DNA of 15,030 nucleotides from CAZRDB01 sp964598695 (lineage in GTDB: Bacteria; Armatimonadota; Zipacnadia; UBA1398), in contig CAZRDB010000124.1 of assembly GCA_964598695.1 (NCBI GenBank), positions 1 through 15,030 of the forward strand, written 5' to 3'. The notes under the pieces are model-generated. The model was not told where the DNA came from and did no database searches. It was given only the letters and a program-made list of their open reading frames with translations. Within the stretch, counting starts at the first letter, position 1. Each line of letters begins with the position of its first letter. The translations under genes were made by a program, and so were the position numbers. Positions 1-8,479 of this stretch are shown here, piece after piece.

Positions 1-1890
1 TACCCCGTCGACTACTACTGGTTCTGGACGCCCGAGGGCTGGACGTGGTCGGGGACGGCGCCGGAGCAGGTCCAGGCGACGCTCGATGATCTCGAGGCGG
101 CCTTCGAGGCCCACCGTCGCGTGGGGGCGCCGTTCGGGCTCGCGACTTGCGGCTGGGTCCTCGGCCCGGAGTATGACCGCTCCCTCTTCGACAGAACCCT
201 CCCGCCGGAGGTCGCGCTGAGCTGCATCAACCGGCGGATCGGGAGAGACCCGGTCGAGCCCGGCTTCGCCGCGGTCGGGCGCGAGGGTAAGTGGGCGATC
301 CCGTGGCTCGAGGACGACTCGGCGCTGCTCACCCCGCAGCTCTGGGCGGGACGGATGCGCCAGGACGCGATGGACGCCCGCGCGTACGGCTGCAACGGGC
401 TGATGGGGATCCACTGGCGGACCCGCGTGCTCGCGATGAACGCCGCCGCACTCGCCCGCGCCGCCTGGGAGCAGGAGGACTGGCCGGCCCCCCACGAAGC
501 CCCGGCCGAGATGCGTGAGGGTCCTCTCGGCGGCCAGGTCGCGGCCTTCCCCCAGAGCGAGTTCGCCGATACCGACGAGGACGTTCTGTACCGGACCGTC
601 CGCTACAACGTCTCGGGCTACCGGCTCGCGCTGCCGAACGGCTCCTACACGGTGACGCTCCGGTTCTGCGAGCCGGCCTACGACGCGGCGGGCGTGCGCG
701 TCTTCGACGTGCTCCTCCAGGGCCGCACGGTCCTCGAGGGGCTCGATGTCTTCGCCCGCGTCGGCAAGGACCGCGCGCTCGACTTCCGCTACGAGGGGAT
801 CGAGGTTCGGGACGGCTGGCTGCGGGTCGGCTTCGGTCGCCGGGTCGAGTACCCGTGCATCGCGGCCATCGAGGTCGAGGGGGAGGGGATCCACCGGGGG
901 ATCGACTGCGGCGGCCCCGGGGCCGGGCTCTACGCGGCCGACCCGGAGCCCGCCGACGCCGGAGAGCGCCGGGGCGTGAGCGCGCTCGACTTCTACCGCG
1001 ACTGGGCGACCGTCGAGTTCGGACCGGCCGCGGGTCCGTCGATCGGCGAGCTGTTCGCCCGGCTCGACGGCCGCTTCCCCTTCGCCTCGGTCTGGACGAA
1101 CGGCCCCGGCGGGCTCATGCCCGAGCCGACCCCGTGGGAGCAGATGCGCCGGCAGTACGGCTTCGTCGAGGAGCTGGAGCGGCTCGGCGGTCCGATCGCG
1201 AGCCCCGGCGACCGCGCGCGCTACGAGTACTGGCTCGCGCAGTTCCGGTTCGCCCGCGCCCAGACTAAGGTCGCGTGCCTCTGGGCGGCGATGAACACGG
1301 CGCTCGACCGGGTGCGCGCCGAGCAGGACCCCGCAACCCGGAGGAGCCTCGCGCGCGAGGTCGCGCTGCCGGCTCGCGTCGCGCTGGTCCGCGCGGCCGA
1401 GGAGGGCTCCGATGCGCTGCTTGCGACGATCACCAGCACCGGCGAGCTGGGCACGGTGATGAACTGGGAGACGCACTGCCTCCCCCCCGCGGTCTTCGAC
1501 GCCGAGCCGGAGCTGGAGGCGCTGCTCGGCGCGCCGTTGCCGCCCGAGGCACGGATGCGGTCCGACTACCGCGGCCCCCTCCGGCTGACAGTCCTCAACC
1601 CCCGCAGCGGGCTCCGCGCGGGCGAGAGCTTGCGGCTGCGGGCGATCGTGCTCTCGGAGACGCCCGTCCGCGGGGTCACGATGCACTGGCGCCCGCTCGG
1701 CGCGAAGTCCTACGCGGCGCGGCCGGTCCCTTCGGCCGGACGAGGTGTCTACCTCGTCGAGCTGACTCCCCGCGAGTACGGCGGCGGGAGCTTCGAGTGG
1801 TACGTCGAGACCGCCTCGGGAGGCGAGTCGGTGACCTATCCCGCCACGGCGCCCGATCGCGGCGAGACGGTGAGCGTCTTCCCGCCGTAG
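1..1890 (+). CDS. Glycoside-hydrolase-like protein with embedded malectin domain (5' partial)
   Basis: The frame is open from base 1, so the true start lies upstream; 629 residues are visible. Residues 1-180 look like the end of a catalytic barrel: an aromatic-rich opening (YPVDYYWFWTPEGWTW), an acidic WLEDD motif at 102-106 and GLMGIHWR at 133-140. Residues about 183-297 resemble a malectin-type carbohydrate-binding domain, with a typical YTVTLRFCEP strand and VFDVLLQG. After it, about 300-520 is a largely helical region (ALDFYRDWATVEFG) recalling C-terminal parts of alpha-glucuronidase or alpha-N-acetylglucosaminidase-type hydrolases. Residues 525-629 look like an Ig or fibronectin-like beta domain. 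I infer a secreted enzyme acting on plant or microbial glycans, but I cannot assign a GH family or catalytic residues. It is the first of three carbohydrate-active genes in a row, 64 bases before the next. Confidence 0.8.
   Translation, partial: YPVDYYWFWTPEGWTWSGTAPEQVQATLDDLEAAFEAHRRVGAPFGLATCGWVLGPEYDRSLFDRTLPPEVALSCINRRIGRDPVEPGFAAVGREGKWAIPWLEDDSALLTPQLWAGRMRQDAMDARAYGCNGLMGIHWRTRVLAMNAAALARAAWEQEDWPAPHEAPAEMREGPLGGQVAAFPQSEFADTDEDVLYRTVRYNVSGYRLALPNGSYTVTLRFCEPAYDAAGVRVFDVLLQGRTVLEGLDVFARVGKDRALDFRYEGIEVRDGWLRVGFGRRVEYPCIAAIEVEGEGIHRGIDCGGPGAGLYAADPEPADAGERRGVSALDFYRDWATVEFGPAAGPSIGELFARLDGRFPFASVWTNGPGGLMPEPTPWEQMRRQYGFVEELERLGGPIASPGDRARYEYWLAQFRFARAQTKVACLWAAMNTALDRVRAEQDPATRRSLAREVALPARVALVRAAEEGSDALLATITSTGELGTVMNWETHCLPPAVFDAEPELEALLGAPLPPEARMRSDYRGPLRLTVLNPRSGLRAGESLRLRAIVLSETPVRGVTMHWRPLGAKSYAARPVPSAGRGVYLVELTPREYGGGSFEWYVETASGGESVTYPATAPDRGETVSVFPP
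547..891 (+). other. Malectin-like carbohydrate-binding domain within the first CDS
   Basis: This segment (about residues 183-297 of the partial protein) has the strand pattern of malectin domains: an F-x-Q-S-x-F-A-D-T-D opening, a V-x-Y-N-V-x-x-Y-x-L-x-L-P-N-G-x-Y-x-V core, then R-V-F-D-V-x-L-Q-G and a closing I-A-A-I-E-V-E. Malectin domains bind di-glucose or related glycans, so it probably tethers the enzyme to its substrate. Boundaries are estimated by eye. Confidence 0.7.
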
Positions 1891-1944
1891 CCGCCTCGTG
1901 CGGCAGGCGGTCCGGGCGAGACTCCGCGGGTCGGACGAGTGATC

Positions 1945-1950
1945 GGAGGA
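1945..1950 (+). promoter_or_regulatory. Ribosome binding site for the GH-A-like hydrolase
   Basis: GGAGGA lies four bases before the GTG at 1955. It supports GTG as the start, because the protein then opens directly with a signal peptide and no competing ATG has a comparable site. Confidence 0.65.
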
Positions 1951-1954
1951 TCCG

Positions 1955-4309
1955 GTGAGCAGGTTGCGGGCGACGCTGGGCCTCATGGGGGCGGCGCTGT
2001 GCCTGGCGGCGTGCGCGGGCGTTCGGGCACAGGGCGTGCTGGAGCCCTACGCCGACCCGCGCCAGCAGCTCGACCTCGCCTTCGGGCACCGCTCCTACTG
2101 GCACCAGCCCTGGCGCGCGTACGTGGACACCCAACCCGCCGCGCGCCTGCTCGAGGGGATCGGCATCAACCTCAACGTGCCGCCGGAGCACGCGGACGCG
2201 GTCTGCCGCCACCTCGCCGAGCACGGCTTCCGGCGCGTGCGGGTCGAGTTCGGCTGGGGCTCGCTCCGGTACGACGACCCGGCGCTGCTCGCGAACCCCG
2301 AGGCCTTCGAGCGCGTCGTCGGCGCCTGCCGCCGGCACGGTCTGCGCCCGCTGTTCCTGCTCAACGCGCACCACGGCTACCCCTGCCCGATCCGCTCGGT
2401 GCGGCTGCGGCTCACGGCGCCGGCGGAAGCCGGCGCGACGACGGTGACACTCGGGAACCCAGCCGAGGTCGTCCCCCTCTACACCGGCTTCAACGGCTTC
2501 GGCGACTACTGGGCCGCGCGCGTGCTGATCACCGCGGTCGACCCGGCGACGGGCGTCGCGCGGCTCAGCCGGCCGCTGCCCGCGGCGCTCGAGGCCGGGG
2601 AGGTCGAAGCCTCGGTCCTCAAGTACCAGCCCTTCAGCCCGCTGACGCTCGCGGACGGCACGCCCAACCCGGCTGCCGAGGAGACGCTGCGGGGGTGGGT
2701 CACCTACGCGGCGACGATCGCCACGAATGCGCGCCGGGTGCTGGGGACCGAGGGGGCCGCCGACGCGGGCTTCGACCTGGAGGTGTGGAACGAGCTGACC
2801 TTCGGCTCGAGCTTCCTCCACATCAAGAACTACTACGAGCCGCCCCTGCTGGGCGACCGCGAGTGGCCGATCGGCGAGATGCTCCGCCGCACCGTCGCGT
2901 ACGTGAACGACCCGGCGAGCGGCCTCCCGGGCGTGCGGGTGGGGGATGGCTTCAACAACCAGTGGCCGTGGGGCGCGGGCAGCCTCGCGCCGCCGGGTCT
3001 CGGCGCGATCGACAAGCACCCCTACCCGGTCTCGCGCCGCTTCCCGGAGGCCGACGACGGGCAGGGGGCCTACGGGCTCCAGCCGCTCGATGCGCTCGGG
3101 GGGCCCGACGGCTCCGTGGAGCAGGGCTCCTACTTCCGGCCCACGTTCGGCTGCTACTTCCCGGAGTACTCCCTCTGCGCGCTGCAGACCGAGCACATCA
3201 TCCGCGATGTCAGCCCCTTCACAACCGACATCTACGGCGCCCAGCACGGGCGTTTCACACACCCCCCGGGCGGCGACCCGCCCGCCATGTGGATCACCGA
3301 GACGGGGATCGCCCCCAACGAGCGCGACCCGGACGTCCCGCGGGACGTGGCGCTGCATGTGAAGGGCAAGACGACGCTGCGCACCCTGACCTGCTTCCTC
3401 CACAAGGGCATGGGCTTCGTGACCCTGTACGCGGCGGCGGGCGGCGATGGCTGGCTCGGCCTCGTCTCCGACCGCTTCCTCGAGGCCGTCAAAGCCGGCG
3501 ACGGAGCCCTGCCTGCCGATGCGGGCGACCTGGCAAGCCCGGCGATGCGCGCCACCGGCAACCTCGCGCGGGCGTTCGAGGGCGCGGAGCCGCTGGCGCT
3601 CACGCGGGCCATTGCGCTCGCGCGGGTCGAGGAGCCCGAGGAGCGTTTCGCCTTCCTCGGGGATGGTACGCCCGAGCACCCGTCCCTGCCGAACCGCGCG
3701 ATCCTGGCGTTCCTGCCCTTCCAGCTCCGGGCCGACGAGTTCATCGTCGCCTACTACGTGATGACCCGCGACGTGATGCAGGTCTGGCAGCCCGATCTCG
3801 CGCCGGAGGATCCGGCCCGCACCGACATGCCGCCCGAGCCGCTCGTCCTCGATCTCACCAACCTCCGGGGCGAGGGCGCCCGGGTCACGGCCTACGACCC
3901 GTTGCGCGATCGCGAGGTCCCGGTCGAGGTTGTGGCACGGACGGCGACGACGCTCCGTGTGCGGGTGCTCGCGACCGACTCCCCGTGCCTCCTGCGGATC
4001 GTCGAGGACCGTCCGGGGCCCCTGATCGAGTCGCCCCGGATCCTCCGCGAGGGCGAGCGGTGGCTGCTCCGCTTCCGGACCCCCCGGCCGGCTGCCTGCC
4101 GGGTGACGATCGGGAGCGACACCGGCCGGGTCGGCGTGGCGGAGATCGCGCTCCCCCCCGGCGCGGGCGAGCGCCAAGTCGAGCTACCCGCGCCGGAGGG
4201 CGCGCCGCACTATCTGAGACTGGAGGCGGAAGCGGAGGGCCTGACGGCGAAATGGCCTGAGTGGGACGAGGATGGGGCGGGGGCGTACGGTGAGGTCGTG
4301 CGGGGTTGA
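1955..4309 (+). CDS. Secreted clan GH-A-like glycoside hydrolase
   Basis: This 784-residue protein starts at GTG with a good ribosome site. Residues 1-26 form a signal peptide. LAAC at 17-20 is a lipobox, so it may be a lipoprotein, though signal peptidase I cleavage after VRA is also possible. The barrel opens with IGINLNVPP and GFRRVRVEFGWG. A WNE motif (W278, N279, E280) matches the acid/base glutamate of clan GH-A enzymes such as GH5 and GH39, and WITETG puts a candidate nucleophile at E449. These are assigned by motif, not structure. A beta-rich insertion at about 150-245 separates the early barrel strands from WNE. Residues about 580-784 form a beta-sandwich tail. The stop overlaps the TTG of the next gene, suggesting translational coupling. 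Substrate is unknown; GH39, GH5 or an unassigned GH-A family are all possible. Confidence 0.85.
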   Translation: MSRLRATLGLMGAALCLAACAGVRAQGVLEPYADPRQQLDLAFGHRSYWHQPWRAYVDTQPAARLLEGIGINLNVPPEHADAVCRHLAEHGFRRVRVEFGWGSLRYDDPALLANPEAFERVVGACRRHGLRPLFLLNAHHGYPCPIRSVRLRLTAPAEAGATTVTLGNPAEVVPLYTGFNGFGDYWAARVLITAVDPATGVARLSRPLPAALEAGEVEASVLKYQPFSPLTLADGTPNPAAEETLRGWVTYAATIATNARRVLGTEGAADAGFDLEVWNELTFGSSFLHIKNYYEPPLLGDREWPIGEMLRRTVAYVNDPASGLPGVRVGDGFNNQWPWGAGSLAPPGLGAIDKHPYPVSRRFPEADDGQGAYGLQPLDALGGPDGSVEQGSYFRPTFGCYFPEYSLCALQTEHIIRDVSPFTTDIYGAQHGRFTHPPGGDPPAMWITETGIAPNERDPDVPRDVALHVKGKTTLRTLTCFLHKGMGFVTLYAAAGGDGWLGLVSDRFLEAVKAGDGALPADAGDLASPAMRATGNLARAFEGAEPLALTRAIALARVEEPEERFAFLGDGTPEHPSLPNRAILAFLPFQLRADEFIVAYYVMTRDVMQVWQPDLAPEDPARTDMPPEPLVLDLTNLRGEGARVTAYDPLRDREVPVEVVARTATTLRVRVLATDSPCLLRIVEDRPGPLIESPRILREGERWLLRFRTPRPAACRVTIGSDTGRVGVAEIALPPGAGERQVELPAPEGAPHYLRLEAEAEGLTAKWPEWDEDGAGAYGEVVRG

Positions 4310-7300
4310 GGCGACGCGACGGGATCTATATGCGGATGGCAGTCCGACTGTGGTGGGCGCTTGCGTTGTGCTTGGGGGTGTCCGTAGTGGCACATGCCGA
4401 GATGGCGGAGTTCCGGCACGGTGTTCTGCGACTGGGGCTCGATGCCGGCACGGGGGCCTGGCAGGGCCTGTCCCGCGAAGGCGTCACGGGCGGGCTGCTG
4501 TCGGGATCCGGTCCGGCCGATCTCGACCTGGGCTTGGACGGCGGGGCCTGGCCCGGGCCGACCGAGTGGAGTGTGGACTCGATCGACCGCACCGAGACCG
4601 GAGGCGACGCCGTCCTCACCGTCGTGCGCTCGGGGGGCGACTGGCAGGTCACGGAGACCTACCGGCTGCACGGCGACCGGCCGGTGATCGCCCGCCGCGT
4701 ACGGGTGCTCTGGCAGGGGTCGACGCCGGTCTCGGTGACGCGCATGACCCTGCGCGTCCCCGGGCTGACACTCGGAGCCCCCGACGCGGAGTGGCTCGTG
4801 CCCGGCAACTTCCCCGTCGACCGTGGTCGGGTTGCCGACGCCCGCTCGGGTCGCTCGGTGCGGGAGCGGGGCTGGACGGGCTCCGACACCGGCGTCGCCT
4901 GTGTGACCTCGGCCGCGCGGGGTCTGGCCGCCGTCGTCGGCTACACGCTCGATCCCAGCCACGCCGTCGTCTCGGTCGAGCAGGGCGAGGGCGAGGTCTC
5001 GCTCGCCCACCACTTCGAGTGTGTCGCCCTCCTGCGGCCCGACGACAGCCTCGACATCGGGGTGCAGTGGCTACGGCTCGCAGACCTCACCGCGGAAACT
5101 CTGGAGCAGGCCGCCGGCGCGGTGCTCGCCGATGCCACGCCGGGCCCGCCTGACGACCGTCCCGCGTGGCTCTCCGGCGCCGTCATCGACGAGCTGCACC
5201 CGTGGGGCCGCCTCGAGGCTTGGGACGGAGGCGACCGGGGCAACCGCATGCCGAGCATCGAGGCACAGCTCCCCGACCTCAAGGGCCTGGGGGTCGACGC
5301 CATCTGGCTGCTACCGGTCTCGGAGAAGCCGCCCTGGGTCTACCACCTGCCGACCTTCCGCTCGATCGACCCGCAGGTCACCACCCCGGAGCAGCTCCGG
5401 TCGTTCGTTCAGGCCGGCCATCGGCTGGGGATGCGCACCCTGATGGACCTCGTGACCTACGGCGTCGACCCGGCGTCGCCCGACATCGCCCAGCTTCCCC
5501 CGACCGTCTGGTGTCTCGACCCGAAGGGCGAGCGGGTGCGCGTGTGGGGCGGGACCGTCTTGGCCGCGAACTGCGACGACCCCGATTGGCAGGCCCACAT
5601 CGTCGAGCTGTGCACCGAGTGGGTGCGCGAGATGGGCTGCGACGGCTTCCGTCTCGACTGCGGAGGCACGGGCCAGACACTCGACTGGGCGCTGCGGAGG
5701 GGCCGGCAGGCCGACACCGCGATCCACTGGGGCGGCATGCGCCAGAACGCGCGGATCCGCGCGGCGATCCGGGCGGCCAACCCGGAGGCCATCCTCATGC
5801 CCGAGGCCGGCGCCGCCTACCACTTCGCCTCGGCCGACCTGCTCTTCGATTACCCGCTGTACATGGCGTGCCGCGAGGCGACGCGGATGCCCGATACGGC
5901 CGCCTGGGTGGGAGCACTCCGGGAGTGGCTGCGGTGCCAGAACCTGACACACTCGCCGGCGCAGCAGCGCGGCCTGGTCCGATTCCTGGAGCTGCACGAT
6001 ACGGTCGCGGCACAGGACTACTTCGGACCGGGCCTCTCGCACGCGCTCACCGCGCTCGGCGCCTTCCTGCCCGGCGTGCTGCTGCTGCAGCAGGAGCAGG
6101 AGATCGGCTTCTCGGAGGACCTCCGCCTGTGGCTCCGGCTCCGCCACGAGCTACCGGAGCTGCGCGATGGCTCGATGGTCTTCGCGGGCGTCGAGGCCGA
6201 CGATCCGCGTGTGCTGTGCTTCGCCCGTGTCGCGGGCGACTGCGCCTGCCTCGTGGCGATCAACCTCTCGTCCGACGCGCTCGAGACCACGCTCTCGTGG
6301 CCCGCGGAACTGGGCGCGGGCGTGCCCTGGGACGGACTGACGGGGCAGGTCATCCCGCGGGGCGAGCCCGTCGCGCTGGCCCCGTACCAGCCTCGCGTGC
6401 TGCGCCTCCATGGCGGCACGCTGGCCGAGTCGATCCCGGTGGCGCCTCCCGTCGCGCGCGGCGCCGATCCCCTCGTGCTCGAGCGCGGCGCGGCGCCCCA
6501 GCCGGATGGCACGGTCCGCGAGACCTTCCGCCTGGCGCCGATGCGGCACTGGTTCGTGCAGACCGCGGACGGGATGCTGCGGGGGAGCTTCGTAGAGCGG
6601 CACCGTGGGACCCGGCCCGGCGAGACCCACGTCGACGCCACCCCGCCGCTGGCGCGCTGCTGGCGTCCCGTCGAGAGCGGCCTGTGGACCGCCCTGCCGG
6701 GTGGGGCGATTGCGGTCGAGGCCGAGGACGGACGGGGCGTGGTGCTTCGTCTCTCCTACGCCGACGCCCCGAGGCTGGTGCGGATCGAGGACAACTCGGC
6801 CCGCGGCGAGTCGGTCGAGTTCGTCGTGGTCGCCCAGGCCGACGCGCGGCCGGAGATCGCCGTCGAGGAGGTCGAGGACCTGCGCGCCGCGGTCGCCGCG
6901 CTGCCGGCGCTCCGGCCCACCGAGGTTCCGAACGTGACGGTCGATCCGCTCTGGGCTCGGCTGCGGGGCCCGGGCTGGGAGGCAGCGTTCTCCCGCCGGC
7001 ACGGAGGGACGCTCGGTGGGGTCCGGCTGGCCGACGGGACGGTGCTCGCCACGGCCCAGGCCGAGCTGTACACCGACTGGGGGCTGTTCCCCAACAACGA
7101 GCTGATCAGTCTCGAAGGCGAGCCGACGCCACGGCTCGAGACGGCCGACTCCGAGGTCACCTTCCGCGGCCTGCTGCGCCACCGGTCGTGGAACGGGGTC
7201 CAGAGCGCCCCGGTCGCGCAACCGGCGCTGGAGGCGCGCCTGACGCACCGCGTGGCGCCGGACGGAGGGCTGCAGTTCGAGATCGGCGTGACCTCGTCGG

Positions 7301-7662
7301 TCGATCGCCTCGCGGCCCGGGCCTTCCTGGCCTGCCGCGTCGGCCTGTCGGGCGTGGAGTGGTGGAGGACGATCCGCGGGCTGGAGGTCGAGGAGGGGGC
7401 TCCCGGCGCCACGCCGGGCCAGCGCGTGGGAGTGCTCGAGGGGCCGGATGTCGAGGACGGCACCATCGTGCTCGACGTCGGCGGGCACCGGTTGCGGCTG
7501 GGGTCGTTTGGCGAGGGCCCCACGTTGCCGCAGCGGGTCTTCCTGATCGACAGCGCGCCGGGCCAGGCCGCGATCTACGTGGCCCTGCTCGATGGCGAGC
7601 CCTTCGACCTGCCCGCGGGCGAGGAACGCGTCTGGAGCTTCCGCGTCCGTGCCGACGGGTAG
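4306..7662 (+). CDS. Secreted GH13 (alpha-amylase-like) multidomain protein
   Basis: This 1118-residue protein is read here from TTG 4306, which has GAGGT nine bases upstream and overlaps the previous stop. ATG 4330 or 4336 are alternatives, and all keep the signal peptide ending VVAHA. Residues 32-285 are a beta-rich N-terminal domain. Residues about 291-600 are a GH13-type barrel: IWLLPV, GFRLDCG with nucleophile D451 and arginine R449, MPEAG with acid/base E500, and ELHD with H564 and D565. Residues 606-705 match GH13 domain C. The remaining 410 residues are beta-rich and unassigned. Region I reads DLVTYG (from D381) instead of the usual DxVxNH, so a histidine that normally contacts the substrate is missing. 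An alpha-glucan or alpha-glucoside enzyme is inferred. The three catalytic acids argue for activity, while the altered region I suggests an unusual substrate or subfamily. Most GH13 proteins are far shorter. Confidence 0.87.
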   Translation: MRRRDGIYMRMAVRLWWALALCLGVSVVAHAEMAEFRHGVLRLGLDAGTGAWQGLSREGVTGGLLSGSGPADLDLGLDGGAWPGPTEWSVDSIDRTETGGDAVLTVVRSGGDWQVTETYRLHGDRPVIARRVRVLWQGSTPVSVTRMTLRVPGLTLGAPDAEWLVPGNFPVDRGRVADARSGRSVRERGWTGSDTGVACVTSAARGLAAVVGYTLDPSHAVVSVEQGEGEVSLAHHFECVALLRPDDSLDIGVQWLRLADLTAETLEQAAGAVLADATPGPPDDRPAWLSGAVIDELHPWGRLEAWDGGDRGNRMPSIEAQLPDLKGLGVDAIWLLPVSEKPPWVYHLPTFRSIDPQVTTPEQLRSFVQAGHRLGMRTLMDLVTYGVDPASPDIAQLPPTVWCLDPKGERVRVWGGTVLAANCDDPDWQAHIVELCTEWVREMGCDGFRLDCGGTGQTLDWALRRGRQADTAIHWGGMRQNARIRAAIRAANPEAILMPEAGAAYHFASADLLFDYPLYMACREATRMPDTAAWVGALREWLRCQNLTHSPAQQRGLVRFLELHDTVAAQDYFGPGLSHALTALGAFLPGVLLLQQEQEIGFSEDLRLWLRLRHELPELRDGSMVFAGVEADDPRVLCFARVAGDCACLVAINLSSDALETTLSWPAELGAGVPWDGLTGQVIPRGEPVALAPYQPRVLRLHGGTLAESIPVAPPVARGADPLVLERGAAPQPDGTVRETFRLAPMRHWFVQTADGMLRGSFVERHRGTRPGETHVDATPPLARCWRPVESGLWTALPGGAIAVEAEDGRGVVLRLSYADAPRLVRIEDNSARGESVEFVVVAQADARPEIAVEEVEDLRAAVAALPALRPTEVPNVTVDPLWARLRGPGWEAAFSRRHGGTLGGVRLADGTVLATAQAELYTDWGLFPNNELISLEGEPTPRLETADSEVTFRGLLRHRSWNGVQSAPVAQPALEARLTHRVAPDGGLQFEIGVTSSVDRLAARAFLACRVGLSGVEWWRTIRGLEVEEGAPGATPGQRVGVLEGPDVEDGTIVLDVGGHRLRLGSFGEGPTLPQRVFLIDSAPGQAAIYVALLDGEPFDLPAGEERVWSFRVRADG

Positions 7663-7783
7663 GCGCGGCGCGTCGGGGAGCAGGGAAGCGCCGGACCTGA
7701 GCGAAACGGTCGGGGGGGGGGAGCCGTGGTCGCGCGTGCCGGGCCGAGGAGCCCGTGCGCCGCGATGAAAGGGTGCCGTACCG
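7663..7783 (+). other. Intergenic leader with G10 run and stem-loops
   Basis: This 121-base spacer separates the glycoside hydrolase genes from the signalling genes and could hold the promoter of the second unit, though no convincing -35 or -10 boxes are visible. It contains ten consecutive G at 7712-7721, flanked by ACGGT (7706-7710) and GCCGT (7723-7727), which can pair around the G run with one G-U pair. A second stem, CGGGC/GCCCG at 7740-7744 and 7751-7755, lies just before the AAAGGG (7768-7773) that serves the next start. No U-tract terminator is seen. Confidence 0.45.
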
Positions 7784-8479
7784 ATGAACCGTGTCGCAGT
7801 TCCGCTCCTGGGCCTCCTGCTGGCCTCCCTGCTCGTGTGGGCCGGCTGCGGTCCGAAGCCCCAGTCCGAGGCGACGACCGGTGAGCCCCAAGCCGCGCCG
7901 AGGCCCGCCCCGGCGGCGAGTAAGCCGGCGGAGACCAAGACCGAGACGATGAACGCCCCGACCGCCGACGCGATCGTGCCGATCACGGAGGCCCCGGCCG
8001 CGCCGCCGGCCGCGCCGCCGCCGTTCGGCTGGTCGGCCTTCCCGGCCATGGAGAGCATCCCGGCGAAGCCGCTGGAGGGGAGCCTCCAGGGCAAGCCGTT
8101 CAAGCCGGCGAAGGTGGTCCTGGAACTGAAGGACGGCAAGCCGTTCCGGTTGCGCTTCATCGCGACCGAGGACATCGACTCGGCACAGGCCGGCGATCTC
8201 ATCGAGGCCGTCTACATGCCCGATTCCTCGGCCACGGGCGCCGGTCCCTGGACCAAGCAGCTCGACAAGGACCCCGGCAGCGCCTCCGCCTACTACCGGT
8301 ACGTGAACGCCTCCGAGGACGTCGCGACCATGCAGAGCGCGTGGGCCGCGGCGCTGTCGATCGACGGCGGGCTCTCCGCCGCCACGGCGGGCGGCAAGGT
8401 CAAGGGCAAGGCGCTGTTCTGCTTCGGCGATGACGCGCAGAGCTTCTTCGGCGGCGAGTTCGAAGCCGAGGTGCGCTAA
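7784..8479 (+). CDS. Small lipoprotein of unknown function
   Basis: The 231-residue product starts with a hydrophobic signal (residues 5-20) followed by WAGC, with C22 as the likely lipidated cysteine. Residues 23-80 are a low-complexity Ala/Pro/Glu/Thr linker that includes two copies of a 12-base repeat encoding Pro-Ala-Ala-Pro (7994-8017). A compact domain follows at 81-231, rich in beta strands (PFRLRFIATED, KGKALFCFG, FGGEFEAEV). I do not recognise the family. AAAGGG ten bases upstream supports the ATG. The domain is probably held at the membrane by the linker and exposed to the periplasm. It is followed immediately by the diguanylate cyclase gene, so a role as a sensor partner is possible but not shown. 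Confidence 0.8.
   Translation: MNRVAVPLLGLLLASLLVWAGCGPKPQSEATTGEPQAAPRPAPAASKPAETKTETMNAPTADAIVPITEAPAAPPAAPPPFGWSAFPAMESIPAKPLEGSLQGKPFKPAKVVLELKDGKPFRLRFIATEDIDSAQAGDLIEAVYMPDSSATGAGPWTKQLDKDPGSASAYYRYVNASEDVATMQSAWAAALSIDGGLSAATAGGKVKGKALFCFGDDAQSFFGGEFEAEVR

Noticed and set aside
1891..1910. Hairpin CCGCCT/AGGCGG just after the first CDS as a terminator
   Set aside because: The stem is only 6 bp with an 8-base loop, no T-run follows, and such short stems are frequent by chance at this GC content. The next gene starts 44 bases later.
1676..4177. An 833-codon open frame on the minus strand
   Set aside because: It is antisense to the GH-A-like hydrolase, which has a signal peptide, ribosome site and catalytic motifs. 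The minus-strand translation is Arg/Gly/Pro/Ala-rich with no domain pattern, as expected from GC-rich shadow frames.
1939..4260. A 773-codon plus-strand frame overlapping the GH-A-like hydrolase
   Set aside because: Its translation is dominated by Arg, Gly, Pro and Ala and has no recognisable motif; the alternative frame encodes a clear enzyme.
7994..8017. Two-copy 12-base tandem repeat as a separate repeat element
   Set aside because: It encodes Pro-Ala-Ala-Pro within the low-complexity linker of the lipoprotein and is explained by coding for that linker.
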